Below are positions 1-10,759 of a DNA stretch of 64,000 nt, in pieces (the first letter of the stretch is position 1; the number at the start of each line of letters is the position of its first letter). Origin of the DNA: Martensiomyces pterosporus (lineage: Eukaryota; Kickxellomycota; Kickxellomycetes; Kickxellales; Kickxellaceae); NCBI GenBank assembly GCA_025201845.1, contig MU603951.1, forward strand, positions 79,235 through 143,234, in the 5' to 3' direction. The notes beneath the pieces are model-generated. The model was not told the DNA's origin, did no database searches, and was given only the letters and a program-made list of their open reading frames with translations. Position numbers and translations under genes: made by a program.

Positions 1-1
1 A

Positions 2-2839
2 CCGGCATCTGCGTCGGCATCTGCCACAGCGCCCAATTCAACTGGCAGCGCAGCTCAAGGAAACAAAAGCAACAGGGCCAGTGGCGCTGGCGACCAGGCA
101 GAGCCGAGGGAAAGCAATGCTGCGGGTAGCAGCGCTGTAGCTGGCGATGATTCAGAGCGCCTATTTGCCGACGGACCGCTATCAGCTGAAATGGAAAGGA
201 ACGCAGACAAGCGGCCCTGCATGCCCCAGCCAATGCACGGGTTTGATACAAAGTTCCTGGCACAGCTCTTTTCGCCGAAGCCGTCAATGAGCGACCAGCG
301 CTTCCAGGTGGCTATCGACAAGGTGCTGTTTGTTGGACACCCACTGAGAGATGACCCCAAGGAGCGAGCAAAGGACCCAGGCCACTACGACACGGAGCAA
401 GACGATGCGGAAACCATGTCGCGGTTTGCATCTTTGGCTGATATCGACGGATGGAAGGTCAAATCCGACTTGCTGGCTGGCCGGGCATCAAGGCAGAAGG
501 GCACCAACCTGCTCGCTGACCTGGGGCTGATCAACCTAGTGCTGCCTCGCGAGCCCAGCGATGCCGGCGACAGCGCCATCTCCGAGGCAGAAAGAGCGGT
601 GCGGGACAGCAGGGAGTGGAAGAAGCGGGGATACAACAAGCCCAGCTACGACTCTATGTTCCATGTGGTGTTTATGCTCGACAACACGGTGCCTGGGATC
701 GAGATCTTCGCCAACCTCCTCTATGAGCACGTCCTCAAGAGGCTGGCCAAGGTGCTGCTGATCGAGCAAACCGAGTCCAACTATGTGCTCACTGAGTCCC
801 GCCTCATCCGCAGCCTAAACGACATGGCGCTCACCGAGAATTACACCACGACGAGGTACCTTCAGGAGCTTATGCGGCTATCGACGCTGGCCACCGATCT
901 TATAAGACTCTACAACGGCCTCCGCCAGGGCGAGCTTGTGAACCTGCATGTGCGCAAGCGCATCATGGTTTCGCTGCAGATCCCGCGCGGGCCGCGTCTG
1001 GAGCGCCCCCTGCCAGCAGCCAAGCCGCGCCCTTTCTTCCACACCGGATTCAGTGCCTCGGGCTATAACACCAACAACCTTGGCGATCTGAGCAACGTTG
1101 TGTCTGCTGCGCACACCCCGCGGCCAGCGACCCCGTGCGAGGGAGGCAGCAGCGGCAGCGAGATTCTCGGCTTCGCACACCAGCGGCGGCTGGCGCTGCT
1201 AGATATAAGCAGCCCGATCCCGCAGACAGTCGCGCCTGCAATCCAGGAGTACTGGGGTCCCCCAATGTTTGCCCAGGACGCCAACACCAATGCTGGACAC
1301 AGCAGCAGCCTTGCACGCTCGTCGGCGGCACATGGGCTATCTGCGAGATCAGCGCATGCACACGCTGGTGGAAGGGACGCATCGCGAAGCATGCATGCAC
1401 ACCAGAGTGCTGTGCTCACGGAGCGGGAGCTGCAGCCAAACGAGCATGGCAGATACCCGCGGATCGAGCCCTACCATGCAGTCTTGCTGCTAGACGATGC
1501 GGAAAAGCTGAAGCGCCGGCTACTGTACGCCGATGCATCGCCAACGCTTGTGGCCGTGATCGACAAGGCCTCGCCGACAAAGACGCTGTCCGTGCTTCAC
1601 ACGATGGTCGATTGCTCGTTTGCCCAGCTGTGCCGGCTTGTCGCCCACTTGGTGTACTGGAATGTCGCGCGCGTCATATGCCCAGTGAAACTGAACTTCA
1701 CCTATGTGCCAGCCGTCAAGCAGCTCACGCCAGAGCTGATCGGCAAGTACAGCAGGCAGGGCTTTGGTCTCTGTTCGCTACCAAGGCTGTTTGCCTGCCT
1801 CCACCCGCCAAGACCAGCTGCTCAAGTGCTCCAGATGCTTACAAGCAGCACCGCCTCTGCGCCGCCCAATGGTGCCGGCGACTCGCAAGAGCTGAGAGCG
1901 CAAGAGCAGAGGTCGGAGCTTCGACAAATTATCGTGTTTTTGCTGCGCGAAGGCGCAATCGCACAGTACCACACATGGCCGGTGCTGCTGGTGCCAAACT
2001 ACGTCAAGTTTGATCTCAGCCAGGAGCAGTTTGTCAATCTGGCATTTGCGTGGTTCCGCTCGCTGTATACAGAGCACCCTGATCTGCTGGGCGCGTTCCC
2101 GAGCACGCTGCTGAACAGGTCTGAGCTTCACTGCTGGCGGGAGGACGAGAGGCGGGAGCGAGATGACATTGAGGTCATCTACCGCTCGTTCAGAGACGCC
2201 GAGAGCCAGGTTATGCTCTGCCGTGTCATGCGCAAGATCGCGCTTAAGCGAGTGCGGGACAAGTGGTGCGAGAAGATGCGCGGCAGACACGGGCAGGAGC
2301 TGCGACGGATGGAGGAGGTGGTAGCCGCTGAGGAGGACAAGGTGCACGGGTTCTGCAACCGCATAGAAAAGGAGAAGCTGGACACGTGGATCGAAGTCAA
2401 GGACCGCCATGACACGTCGATGGCGCAGATGCGCAAGGAGCGTATCGGCGCGCGGCGCGCGAAGGGCAAGGAGATCCCTGGTGAGAAGGAGAGGGAGACG
2501 GAGATCTTTGGCCCAAGCTCCGACGCATACAAGTGGTATGACTTTGTCGAGAGCGATCCAGATATCAGCGAGTTCACAAAGGAGGTCGTCGAGAAGTATG
2601 TGACATACGTGCCAGCCGACGGCGTTTTGCAGGGATCCGATGCCGAGAGGCGGTACATCCAGAAGCTGATCGAGGCAAAGCCCAGCAACACCCGCGACTG
2701 GTTTGTGCGTCACTCGCACCTCTTCAATGGCAGGCACCACCTGGTCAAGCTGCTAGAGCACGACCAGACCTCGGTGCCCCGCCTTGAAGCCACGCTCAAG
2801 GAGTTCTCGGGCATACTGCTGCTTCCACAGCACACATAG
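2..2839 (+). CDS. NPR3: Nitrogen permease regulator 3 (NPRL3 homologue, GATOR1 subunit), 5' end missing
   Basis: The reading frame is open from the window edge, so the start and the first longin-domain strand lie outside. The visible 945 residues show the NPR3 pattern. It begins with a Ser/Ala-rich low-complexity linker, then a block containing LAQLFSPKPSMSDQRFQV and VLFVGHP (about residues 83-115). A hydrophobic core FHVVFMLDN follows near residue 220, then a long variable linker. The C-terminal part has YHTWPVLLVPNYVKF near residue 657 and an end with RHSHLFNGRHHL, where animal NPRL3 has a closely similar motif. In yeast and animals Npr2/Npr3/Iml1 form GATOR1, the GTPase-activating complex that restrains TORC1 during amino-acid starvation at the vacuole or lysosome. 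A charged, helix-like stretch of roughly 170 residues (about 690-860) looks inserted before the conserved tail. No intron is needed in the visible part. Confidence 0.88.
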   Translation, partial: PASASASATAPNSTGSAAQGNKSNRASGAGDQAEPRESNAAGSSAVAGDDSERLFADGPLSAEMERNADKRPCMPQPMHGFDTKFLAQLFSPKPSMSDQRFQVAIDKVLFVGHPLRDDPKERAKDPGHYDTEQDDAETMSRFASLADIDGWKVKSDLLAGRASRQKGTNLLADLGLINLVLPREPSDAGDSAISEAERAVRDSREWKKRGYNKPSYDSMFHVVFMLDNTVPGIEIFANLLYEHVLKRLAKVLLIEQTESNYVLTESRLIRSLNDMALTENYTTTRYLQELMRLSTLATDLIRLYNGLRQGELVNLHVRKRIMVSLQIPRGPRLERPLPAAKPRPFFHTGFSASGYNTNNLGDLSNVVSAAHTPRPATPCEGGSSGSEILGFAHQRRLALLDISSPIPQTVAPAIQEYWGPPMFAQDANTNAGHSSSLARSSAAHGLSARSAHAHAGGRDASRSMHAHQSAVLTERELQPNEHGRYPRIEPYHAVLLLDDAEKLKRRLLYADASPTLVAVIDKASPTKTLSVLHTMVDCSFAQLCRLVAHLVYWNVARVICPVKLNFTYVPAVKQLTPELIGKYSRQGFGLCSLPRLFACLHPPRPAAQVLQMLTSSTASAPPNGAGDSQELRAQEQRSELRQIIVFLLREGAIAQYHTWPVLLVPNYVKFDLSQEQFVNLAFAWFRSLYTEHPDLLGAFPSTLLNRSELHCWREDERRERDDIEVIYRSFRDAESQVMLCRVMRKIALKRVRDKWCEKMRGRHGQELRRMEEVVAAEEDKVHGFCNRIEKEKLDTWIEVKDRHDTSMAQMRKERIGARRAKGKEIPGEKERETEIFGPSSDAYKWYDFVESDPDISEFTKEVVEKYVTYVPADGVLQGSDAERRYIQKLIEAKPSNTRDWFVRHSHLFNGRHHLVKLLEHDQTSVPRLEATLKEFSGILLLPQHT

Positions 2840-3189
2840 ACAGCCAGCAAGAATAAGGTGACCTTTTCTGTTTGGCGTGAACGGCAAGGCCAAGTGTAAA
2901 CAAGAGCAATCTCTGCCGCTCCATCACCTCATGCTTTTTGCTCGCCCCTCGTGAGCAAAGTGGCTGCCTGCATTGAGGCTTGCCCTTTCCCCCTCCCAGC
3001 TCTGTCCATCTATCTTGCATAAGCACCTCTACCACTCCACTGCACATTGCACCCGCTTGCAAATAATATACATAGCTTTCCTTCTGCTCGCCTCGCCATT
3101 TTGAAGCCTGATTTGTCGCACTCCCGCTGTTTGCTCTGCCCATTTTCTCTTTCTCCGCTTGGTAGTAGGAAGGCCGTGAATCTACAGTA
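2840..3189. other. Intergenic region between NPR3 and the coiled-coil gene
   Basis: This 350-base stretch holds the 3' flank of NPR3 and the promoter of the next rightward gene. It is pyrimidine-rich with a short AT-rich patch near 3060-3075. I see no RNA gene or conserved reading frame. Confidence 0.6.
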
Positions 3190-5690
3190 ATGGAGAGGGC
3201 ACCTAGCAGGGCAAAGGCCACCAACATTCTGCGGCCAAGCAGCCGCGCTCAGGGCCCGTCGTTTGGCGAGAACGGCGCACCCGCACACCTGACACCCTCG
3301 AGACAGGGCATGTATAATTTGGATTCTGCGGCGATGGGCATGCAAGGCGTGCCGGCCTCACAAGCAGCAGCGCCCGGCATGCCGCAGGCCCGAATTCTGC
3401 CCGGTGGTGCTCGTGTGATTACCCCTTCGCATGCTGGGCAAGCGCCAATGGGCGGTGCTCCGCTCACGCCTGGCGGGATGAGACGGCCGCCCTCGGCCGC
3501 GCAGTTCCTCAACCAGCAGCTGGACCAGTCGCACATGGCGAGCTTTGCGCCAGCTGACCAGGCCACAGCGGGGGGTCCCGGCACCAGGCAGAGGCTGAAC
3601 TCATACTATGAGGGGATGCCGGCTGGCGATCCGCCCGCTGTGGCTCGCTCGGGGAGCCGTGCTGAAATCATTCCCTCGCCGGGCATGCACCAACCCCAGA
3701 GAGCACCATCTCGCTCGGGGCGCCCAAACACAGCTGCTGGCATCTGGCCGGGGCAGATGCTGGGCCAGGTTGGCCAAATGGGACTAAGCAGCTTCTTTGG
3801 TGGCGGGTTTGGCTCCATGGGCGGCGGGATCGGTGGTCCTGTTCCCCAGATGCCGCTACAGCAGCAGCCACCACCACAGCAGCAGCCCATGTTCATGGCA
3901 CCCGCAGGCGGCCGTCCTGGAAGCTCGCTCCAGGCTGTGCACCCATCCAGGCCAGCTACCTCTGCTGGCATCCGTCACGCAAGCGGCGATGCCAGCGGCC
4001 CGGTGCTAGTCAACGTCGCACGCGGAGGTGCTCGTGTCATTGGGCCTATGCGCGCAAAGGCGCCTGGGCCTGACGGCAACTTCCTCAACCCTATCCCGCA
4101 GTCGCCACCGTCTGCTGTCGGTGCGTTCATTCCCAGCCATGCCGATCAGCAGGACGCGCGGGAGAACCTCCGCTCGGCGCTGTCAAGCAACTCCCTTGAA
4201 TCCAGTCGCAGCCGATCCAACAGCGTAGCCGCACCCACCGAGGAATCGATGGAGGCTGCAGAGGCACGTGTTAGCCGCAAGATCCAGGACCTCGAGATTT
4301 CGAACAAATCGCTGCTGGCTGTCAACACTCAGCTGGAGGCGCGCGTCAAGGCGCAGCGGGAGAAGATCAACGAATTGAAGAAGCAGCTGCAGCTAAAGGT
4401 TCCGTTCCTGTCGGACGGCACGGCCGAAATCGATGCATCGGATGAGGTAAGCATAAACAGCGTCCCTAATTTCCACTTTCGCTTCTTTGCATTCAGCCTT
4501 AAACCCCATGCGCCCTGCCCCCCTCCTGTGTCTTTGGGTGTCCGCCAGGTTGCGCCTGCTGTCAGCGCGCAGCCCTTACGTGAACATTTGCCAAACACAG
4601 CCTTTATGAATCGCCAAAGCCAGGGAGTGCACGTGAGTGAATTGACTTCTGCCTTCCTCCTCCAACGGATGTACATGTATATTCTAGCGAGCGAAGAACA
4701 AGAAAATAGCACACAAATCTATACATACACGCATGCACACATACACACATACACACATACACATATGCACACATACACACCCACACACCCACACAAAACG
4801 CTTCTCATGCTCGCCAATAGGCTCTGAGAACGGCGCTGAAGGAGGACAAAGTATTTGAACGCCTGATATCTAATTTGGAACACCTAATACAGGATGCCAA
4901 GGATGCGATCGAGTACCGGTCGACGATCGCCGCAGGCAAGGTCATCAGCGCTGCTGACCTAACTGAAGGTAGGCAGTCCAGCCAATACTATTTTGTTTCT
5001 ACAGAGTCGGGCAGGTGATGCTATTCTTGAGGTGGGAAAATGCCGACGCTCATACAGCTACAATTCACTTTTCTATTAGCTGAGGATTCGCAGTCGACAG
5101 TGGGCAAGGGCTCAGAGCGTCAGGCTGATCAGAACGACAACGGCGCTCAGGAACGCGATGACAAGGACGATGACAAGGACGATGACAAGAACAAGGGCGA
5201 TCCAGACGCCGACACCAAGGTGGCTGCCGATGAGCACGCGGATGGCGGCGAGAAGGACAAGGGAACAACAGCCAACGAGACCACGACAGCCGACACAATC
5301 AGCGCCGCAAACCTGCAGGATGCTCGAGAGCTGGTTGCGCGTTTGATGGTTTTGGCGCTATCTGCGTCTGAACCTGTGGCTCCGGAAAAGGTGCCGCCGA
5401 CACGCACGGGTATCCCGAGAAGAGCAGCATCCTCAACAGCCATCCCGGGATCAGGGAGGCCGTCTCTCCCGGCGAAGACCAGTTTGCGCACGCCTGTGAA
5501 ATCAGCCAGCACGCGGATCAGCAGCTTTGGCGTTGCATCAGAGAACAGCCCTGTTCGTTCTGTCACTGTGAGTCCATCGCCCTCAGCAAAGACGGCGACG
5601 CAGCAAGAGGGCGAGAAGCCTGCGCAGCCGTCGCCAAACGACAAGGAGCAGCTGCTGGATATCTGCCGCAAACTCCAGCAGATACTCTGA
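3190..5690 (+). CDS. Coiled-coil protein of unknown function, three exons
   Basis: The model joins 3190-4446, 4821-4968 and 5080-5690 (671 residues). Intron 1 runs from GTAAGC at 4447 to CCAATAG ending 4820; intron 2 from GTAGGC at 4969 to ATTAG ending 5079. The phases close exactly and the spliced frame continues ALRTALKEDKVFERLISNLE after the first junction. The N-terminal 340 residues are low complexity, rich in Gly, Pro, Ala and Gln. A coiled coil follows at about residues 350-470 (starting near RVSRKIQDLEISNKSLLAVN). The tail is acidic at first (repeated DDKDD) and then Ser/Thr/Pro-rich. The disordered-coil-disordered layout suggests a scaffold or cytoskeletal adaptor, but I do not recognise the family. 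Its 3' end converges on the zinc-finger gene. Reading on from exon 1 gives a spurious longer protein across the CA-rich intron. Confidence 0.75.
4711..4797. repeat. CA-rich microsatellite inside intron 1
   Basis: Imperfect (CA)n/(CACACATA)n tract lying wholly inside the first intron of the coiled-coil gene, just before its 3' splice site. Confidence 0.9.
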
Positions 5691-5891
5691 CGCCGATGCA
5701 CCCCGTTCTATTCATGGCCACTGCTTCTCTTTTTGCGGGCCAGCAGGCCCTCCCGCCTCCATATGTGGTGCAGCCTTTGCTGCCCTTTCGCAGCATCATT
5801 TAGCTTCCAGCGGAGCGTGGGAGAGCCCACGCAATAAATGTCTACTCATTTACTTCCTTTATTAGGGCTGGAATATATATAAGAATATCAG

Positions 5892-7868
5892 TTAGCTGTT
5901 GTAGAGCGAATGGCTGGCTTGCAAGAGCTGCCACATTGAGTCGCTGACCTTTGGCGCCGTGCTTCCGGGCCGAGAGCAGCGACTGGAACCGCCGTTGGCT
6001 ATACTTAGCTGGCCAGTGCTTAGGCTGTCAAGGAGAGAGTCGGCTACCGACACCATACCGCCAACGCTGCCGATGCCAGCGGGAAAACCTCCGCGTCCGG
6101 AGACGCCCGCCGGCGGCAGCTGTGGGTCAACAAAGTCCAAGAGGGCTAGCGGACCATGCTTGGGCTGCACAAAGGAGAGCGGCGACATTGTGCTGTTGCA
6201 GGTGTTGGTGGACGACTCGATGCCTCCGTTCATCGCCTTGGTCGTGACCGATGAGTTGGTCGCTATGGCTGGTGTTGCGATGACAGGTGTCTTTTGGAAG
6301 ATATTGGAGAAGGCGCTGTTGATGCTGATGCCTGCGTCGGCAGCCGTGGCTGAGGCAGCGGCAGCGGTAAGAGCACTCAACGCAGACGCCGACCCAGGCA
6401 CTTGTGCTGAACTGGGTGCAGCTGCAGGCGCGCTGGGAGGGATTCCGATAGCTAGCGGCCAGATGCTGCTTTGTCCGAAATGCGCTGCACAGGGATTGAC
6501 AAGCAGGTTTGCTTGAAGCGGCACTGGAGGGAAGGCGCCATCCAGGTTGCCTGCCGTTGTCGCTGAGGTGCAGCCATTAAACGCCGCCGAGTCCAGGCAG
6601 TTGATGGTGCTGCCAGTCAAGCCAGAGGACGAATTTGAAGTTGGGGATGGGGTGGCAGTGGCAGTGCCGTTGGCGCTGGCAGAGCCAGATGTGGCAGCAG
6701 TGGCGGCAGTCGACGATATGGAGCTTGCGCACTGAATCCCCGGGAACAGCTGCGCTTGGAGGAAGTCGTTTGCTCCGTAGATGTCTGCCGAGCCATCGTA
6801 TGCACCCATCTGTGATGAGCCAGGCTGGAGCAACGCGGTTGTGCGGAAGCTGGGAGCATATCCAAACAGCTTTTGGCTGGCAAGGCTGAGCGGTGTCGAG
6901 CCAGTGTCTACGGCAGGCAGGGGACCAGGCGGGAGATAGGAGGACCTGTCGTCAGAGTCAAAGGTATTGAACCTGTTCCGTCCTGCAAATCCTGCGGCGT
7001 ACTGCTGTGGACGACCACTGGCCATGTATGGCCGCGGTGGCGGCAGCCCCATCAGCCCAGCTATTCCAAGGTCGTGTGCGCTGATGTCGCCGCTGCCCGA
7101 TATTGGACTTGGAATTGTTGCGCTGCGCACACGGCCCCCGGCACCGTACGAACGGCGGTGTGTGTGGACCTTGTAGTGGCGACGCAGGTTGCTGAGCACA
7201 GAAAACCGCTTGGTGCAGTTGGGAAAGTCGCAAGCAAACGGCTTTTCGCCTGTATGGGTGTAAACATGGGAGGTCAGAGAGCTCGGCCTGGTGAACCGCT
7301 TCTTGCAGTGCTTGCACTCGTACTTGCGCTCTCTCTTCTCTTTCTCGGTGTACTGGACAGTGACAACCTGGATCTTGTGAGTTGGCACGGCGCATCCGCG
7401 ATTGATTTTGGTTTCGCTGCTCGTGCTATTGCTGCTGTCTACTTTGTCTTTCATATATGTGCCGTCGGCAGCATGCTCTCCCTCACTACCCACCATTGAC
7501 CTGCGCTTAGCGCCAGCATCCTGCGCACTGCTGGTGCTATTGCCGGACCCGCCCGGAGAGCTTGTCAACGAGCTGCCGTCAGATTGTGATACTGGGGTAA
7601 ATGCCGATCCGATGAGAGATGTAGCAGCGGCAGCGGCAGCAGCGGCGCCCGATGGCATATCGACGGCAGTCTGCACGGTTTGTGTGTCTTGTCTGATACG
7701 CGCACTATCAGCCCCGACATGCACCTCCTTTGAGCTGCGTTCGTCTAGCCGATCGTTTGGAGCAGCATCTAGCACTAAATCAACAGCAGTGTCTGAGCGA
7801 GGAAGCGAGAATATGTCAACACCTGTGGGTCCTGGCAATCCGGCCTCAGTGTTGTCAAACAACGACAT
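5892..7868 (-). CDS. C2H2 zinc-finger transcription factor
   Basis: The protein has 658 residues from the first ATG (7868; the open frame runs a little further upstream but only through a GTG). Two adjacent C2H2 fingers lie at about residues 180-236: C-x2-C-x12-H-x3-H, a TGEKPF-type linker, then C-x4-C-x12-H-x3-H ending near HYKVH. The rest is low complexity: an N-terminal acidic and Ser/Ala region with a run of nine alanines, and a long C-terminal region rich in Ala, Ser, Thr and Pro, as expected for activation or repression segments. Two fingers with this linker are typical of fungal DNA-binding regulators, but the target genes cannot be read from sequence. A CACGTG palindrome (7872-7877) lies just upstream of the start codon. 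The 3' end converges on the coiled-coil gene with 201 bases between. Confidence 0.85.
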   Translation of the reverse strand: MSLFDNTEAGLPGPTGVDIFSLPRSDTAVDLVLDAAPNDRLDERSSKEVHVGADSARIRQDTQTVQTAVDMPSGAAAAAAAATSLIGSAFTPVSQSDGSSLTSSPGGSGNSTSSAQDAGAKRRSMVGSEGEHAADGTYMKDKVDSSNSTSSETKINRGCAVPTHKIQVVTVQYTEKEKRERKYECKHCKKRFTRPSSLTSHVYTHTGEKPFACDFPNCTKRFSVLSNLRRHYKVHTHRRSYGAGGRVRSATIPSPISGSGDISAHDLGIAGLMGLPPPRPYMASGRPQQYAAGFAGRNRFNTFDSDDRSSYLPPGPLPAVDTGSTPLSLASQKLFGYAPSFRTTALLQPGSSQMGAYDGSADIYGANDFLQAQLFPGIQCASSISSTAATAATSGSASANGTATATPSPTSNSSSGLTGSTINCLDSAAFNGCTSATTAGNLDGAFPPVPLQANLLVNPCAAHFGQSSIWPLAIGIPPSAPAAAPSSAQVPGSASALSALTAAAASATAADAGISINSAFSNIFQKTPVIATPAIATNSSVTTKAMNGGIESSTNTCNSTMSPLSFVQPKHGPLALLDFVDPQLPPAGVSGRGGFPAGIGSVGGMVSVADSLLDSLSTGQLSIANGGSSRCSRPGSTAPKVSDSMWQLLQASHSLYNS

Positions 7869-9202
7869 ATGCACGTGGTAATCTTGATCTTTATTATCTC
7901 TGCTCTTTGACTAACAGATCGACGACGGTGGCAGCGCTGCCGGGAACCGGAGGAGATCGATGTGACTGTACCTGAGCAGTGGTTGCTAAGCTCAAAGAGA
8001 GAAAACGCGGAGCAATGTATTGGATGAGCAGTGCACGCGGTTGTGGGCAGAAGGAGGAAGAAGGGCAAGGCAGCGCCGGGGGAGACTGGCAATATGAAGT
8101 GCGGGGTAGCAGTTTCATGAATGGAATCCTACGCATATGCTATATACACCCTCTCAACTCATTCCTCTCTGGGGTCTGCGCGCATGCCTGTTGACGTGGG
8201 ACTTTAAGCATCCCCCGTGCACACACGAGTAAGAGGCAACTCGCATTTCAGCGTAGATGCTTACCTGGATCTGCCTGGGCGGAAAGTATTAAAACTTGGA
8301 GAGAAAGCGAGTGGATGGTTTGCAGATGAGCAAAGAAATGAAAGTGGACTGTCCGTCTAGAGCTGTCTGTGGCTTCTGGTGTGAGTAGCTGGGTACAGGG
8401 AACAAGAGAAGTGAGGATATGGCAGGCAAGGAAGGGTTGAGGAGTCGGAGGAGAGGTGGGGGCGTGGTTATTCTTTTTTTTTTTTGCCTGCTGTAGCCGG
8501 AAGCTGCCGGGTTTGCATGGTCAGCAATGGGCAGGCATGTTCCTTTTGAGACAATCTCTGACAAGTGCACGGCAAGGCGGGTGCTGTGAGGGATACTATG
8601 GACGGTCATTATGACTATGTATGGAGGTCTAGTGCCTGCGTTCGACAGCTTTAGGAATATTGATGCCCACTAAGGCGCAAGGTGCAAGTGCAGGTGTTGG
8701 GCTATAATACGCTGCTGGCCCTAATAGTCTAGAGCACTATACAGGCCGATATATGGAAATGCCCAGCTCAGGACCCAATCTGATTGGCTCATCGCCACCT
8801 GCAAATGATCAGCAAAAAGCTAGAGGCGATCGGCTGGGCAGGAGGATATGCTGGAAGGCTCTGAGTAACCAAGCGCGCTATGACGCCGGGTTATGAGCCG
8901 TCATTGAGTTAAGGCGAGCCAAGTGCCTGTAGGAGAGTTTCTGTGCATATGCTGCTGCTGCTGCTTGCTGCTTCGAAGAAGCATATCAACATGCGACCCA
9001 AGGAGAGGGAGAGGTGCTGGTGATCTCGCCAAAGGCGTGTCTGGCGGCTGGATGGCTGTTAGCTCGCACAAACTATACGTTCGCATGGTATGCTGGTATC
9101 ATACAAACACTAGTCGTGCTACCGCAAAACAAGCCAACGCCACTGCCAAATGGATATTGTAGGGCGAGAGAGAAAAGCAAATGGCGGAGAAAACTGCGGG
9201 TA
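7869..9202. other. 1.3-kb intergenic region upstream of the zinc-finger gene
   Basis: This region contains the promoter side of the leftward zinc-finger gene and the 3' flank of the sirtuin gene. It holds a T12 run at 8474-8485 and a short CTG repeat at 8951-8965. All open frames here are short and of random composition. No tRNA-like or other RNA fold was recognised. The length is large for this compact window, which fits a regulated promoter. Confidence 0.55.
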
Positions 9203-10468
9203 TTAATTACGGCCTAGGTGCTGGTTAGATATGAACTCCTCTCTAAGGCCCATCAGCTCGCTCTTCCATCCCAAGCGATCTGCAAGCAGTGCACATGCCT
9301 CGTCGCAGTCTCCAAGCAGAAGCGCATCGCGGTGGAGGGGGCCAGAATACCTGCCGTCGAAGTCAAGCCCCATTCCAGGAATCCTCGACTCGCCAACGCG
9401 CATGCGGTTGACCAAGAGACGTGGCACGCTTGGCTTCACTTCATCCACTAGAGAAGCGAATGGCCGCACCTGGAGCGACGTGCCCATGACGATGAGCAGG
9501 TCGCATTCGCCAAAATCTTCAGCCGTTAGCTCGAAGAACCGTGATGGCAGGCTTTCGCCAAAGAAGGTGATGTCGGGCTTGACCAGGGCGCTGCACTCGG
9601 TACAACGGGGGGTCTTGTCAGCATGGATCTGCCCCTTGACCCAGTCGCTCGAGTGCTCTTTGCGGCATTTACGGCCGATACAATGTGCAGTATGGAACGA
9701 TCCGTGCGCCTCAACAATGAGCTCATGGTCGATTCCAGCTACTCGCTCGAGACAGTCGATGTTTTGCGTGTAGTGTCTTAGCAGTAGCCCCTTTTGCGCC
9801 AGCAGCTTGACGAAGAAATGGCTCAAAGTGGGTGTGTACTGGCCAGGGTAGAGCTCCTTTGCCAAAACATAAAACGGCTTTGGGTTCTTGCGGAAGAAAT
9901 CCATCGAGAATATAGCCTCCGGATACGGCAGATTGAATTTTTTGAGGTTCGCATACAGACCAGTGCGCGGCGAGCGGAAATCGGGGATGCCTGCGTCGGT
10001 CGAGGTGCCAGCGCCGGTCATAATTATAATCCTCTTCGATGCGCCTGTCTTCACCATATCCACAATGGAGTCCACAGAGGACATGCCGTCAGCGAATACT
10101 GTTTTGACGCCCTTGGGAAGCAGCGGCTCATAGACAGACAGCGGTGGAGGCGGTCCGTCAACGACCGAGCTGTCAGAATCAACACCATACTCGGAGCTGG
10201 AAGACGAGCTAGCCGAGCTTGCTGTGCTCGCTGCGTCATCTGCGCTCTCGCCCTCGCTGCAGTATCCCGGGACAGCAGCCTCAGCCTTGGCGCCTGGCTC
10301 TGCGTTATCACCTGTGTTTATGGCAGCGTCTTCTGCACTCGCAGTCTGTCCGTCAAGGTTTAGAGCCGCAGCCAGCTGCTCGGCCAGCTCGTCAACGGCG
10401 TTTGTGGTGTCCCTCGTGCTCATTTCGGCCAAATTGTCGGTATTATTGTTACTACTATCGCGCTGCAT
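9203..10468 (-). CDS. NAD-dependent protein deacetylase, Hst2/SIRT2-type sirtuin
   Basis: A 421-residue protein. Residues 1-110 are an acidic, Ser-rich extension. The sirtuin core follows: NAD-binding GAGTSTDAGIPDFRS (about 149-163), the TQNID motif near residue 241, and the catalytic histidine in EAHGSFHT near 260. Zinc-binding cysteines are arranged as C-x4-C and C-x2-C (CIGRKC, CTEC), followed by VKPDITFFGESLP and GTSLQVRPFASL. These match class I sirtuins of the Hst2/SIRT2 group, which remove acetyl groups from lysines using NAD and release nicotinamide. The yeast and animal members are largely cytoplasmic and enter the nucleus for histone H4K16 or tubulin substrates. All key residues are present. 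The start is an ATG with no better in-frame choice. It is in tandem with the MRH gene upstream. Assignment to Hst2 rather than Hst1/Sir2 rests on pattern only. Confidence 0.93.
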   Translation of the reverse strand: MQRDSSNNNTDNLAEMSTRDTTNAVDELAEQLAAALNLDGQTASAEDAAINTGDNAEPGAKAEAAVPGYCSEGESADDAASTASSASSSSSSEYGVDSDSSVVDGPPPPLSVYEPLLPKGVKTVFADGMSSVDSIVDMVKTGASKRIIIMTGAGTSTDAGIPDFRSPRTGLYANLKKFNLPYPEAIFSMDFFRKNPKPFYVLAKELYPGQYTPTLSHFFVKLLAQKGLLLRHYTQNIDCLERVAGIDHELIVEAHGSFHTAHCIGRKCRKEHSSDWVKGQIHADKTPRCTECSALVKPDITFFGESLPSRFFELTAEDFGECDLLIVMGTSLQVRPFASLVDEVKPSVPRLLVNRMRVGESRIPGMGLDFDGRYSGPLHRDALLLGDCDEACALLADRLGWKSELMGLREEFISNQHLGRN

Positions 10469-10759
10469 ATGTACTGGACACGCTGTAAAATAAGAGCAAG
10501 ACTAAAAAGTGGCAAGAGCAGAAGCAATAGCAAAGGTACGCAGCTTTCTCCATCCTGCACACCCGTGTATGCAATGAAAACGTACTGAGAGAAGCAGTTT
10601 TTCGCCTGTGCCGATTTTTCTTTACCACTGATCAGCACATGATCTGCTGACGGCTACTTCTAAACTCGGCTACGTTACAAGGAGTGCTGTCATTTATGAA
10701 ATACAAGTGCAAAGAGCGCGTGCTGGTGGCAACGTGTGTGACACATGTCCATTTGCTGG

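Noticed and set aside
1778..2740. 320-codon minus-strand frame in NPR3
   Set aside because: It is antisense to conserved coding sequence, and its Leu/His-rich composition is typical of shadow frames.
4447..4820. Continuation of the coiled-coil protein through the CA repeat
   Set aside because: Good splice sites and exact phase show this is an intron; the translation is Thr/His repeats without sense.
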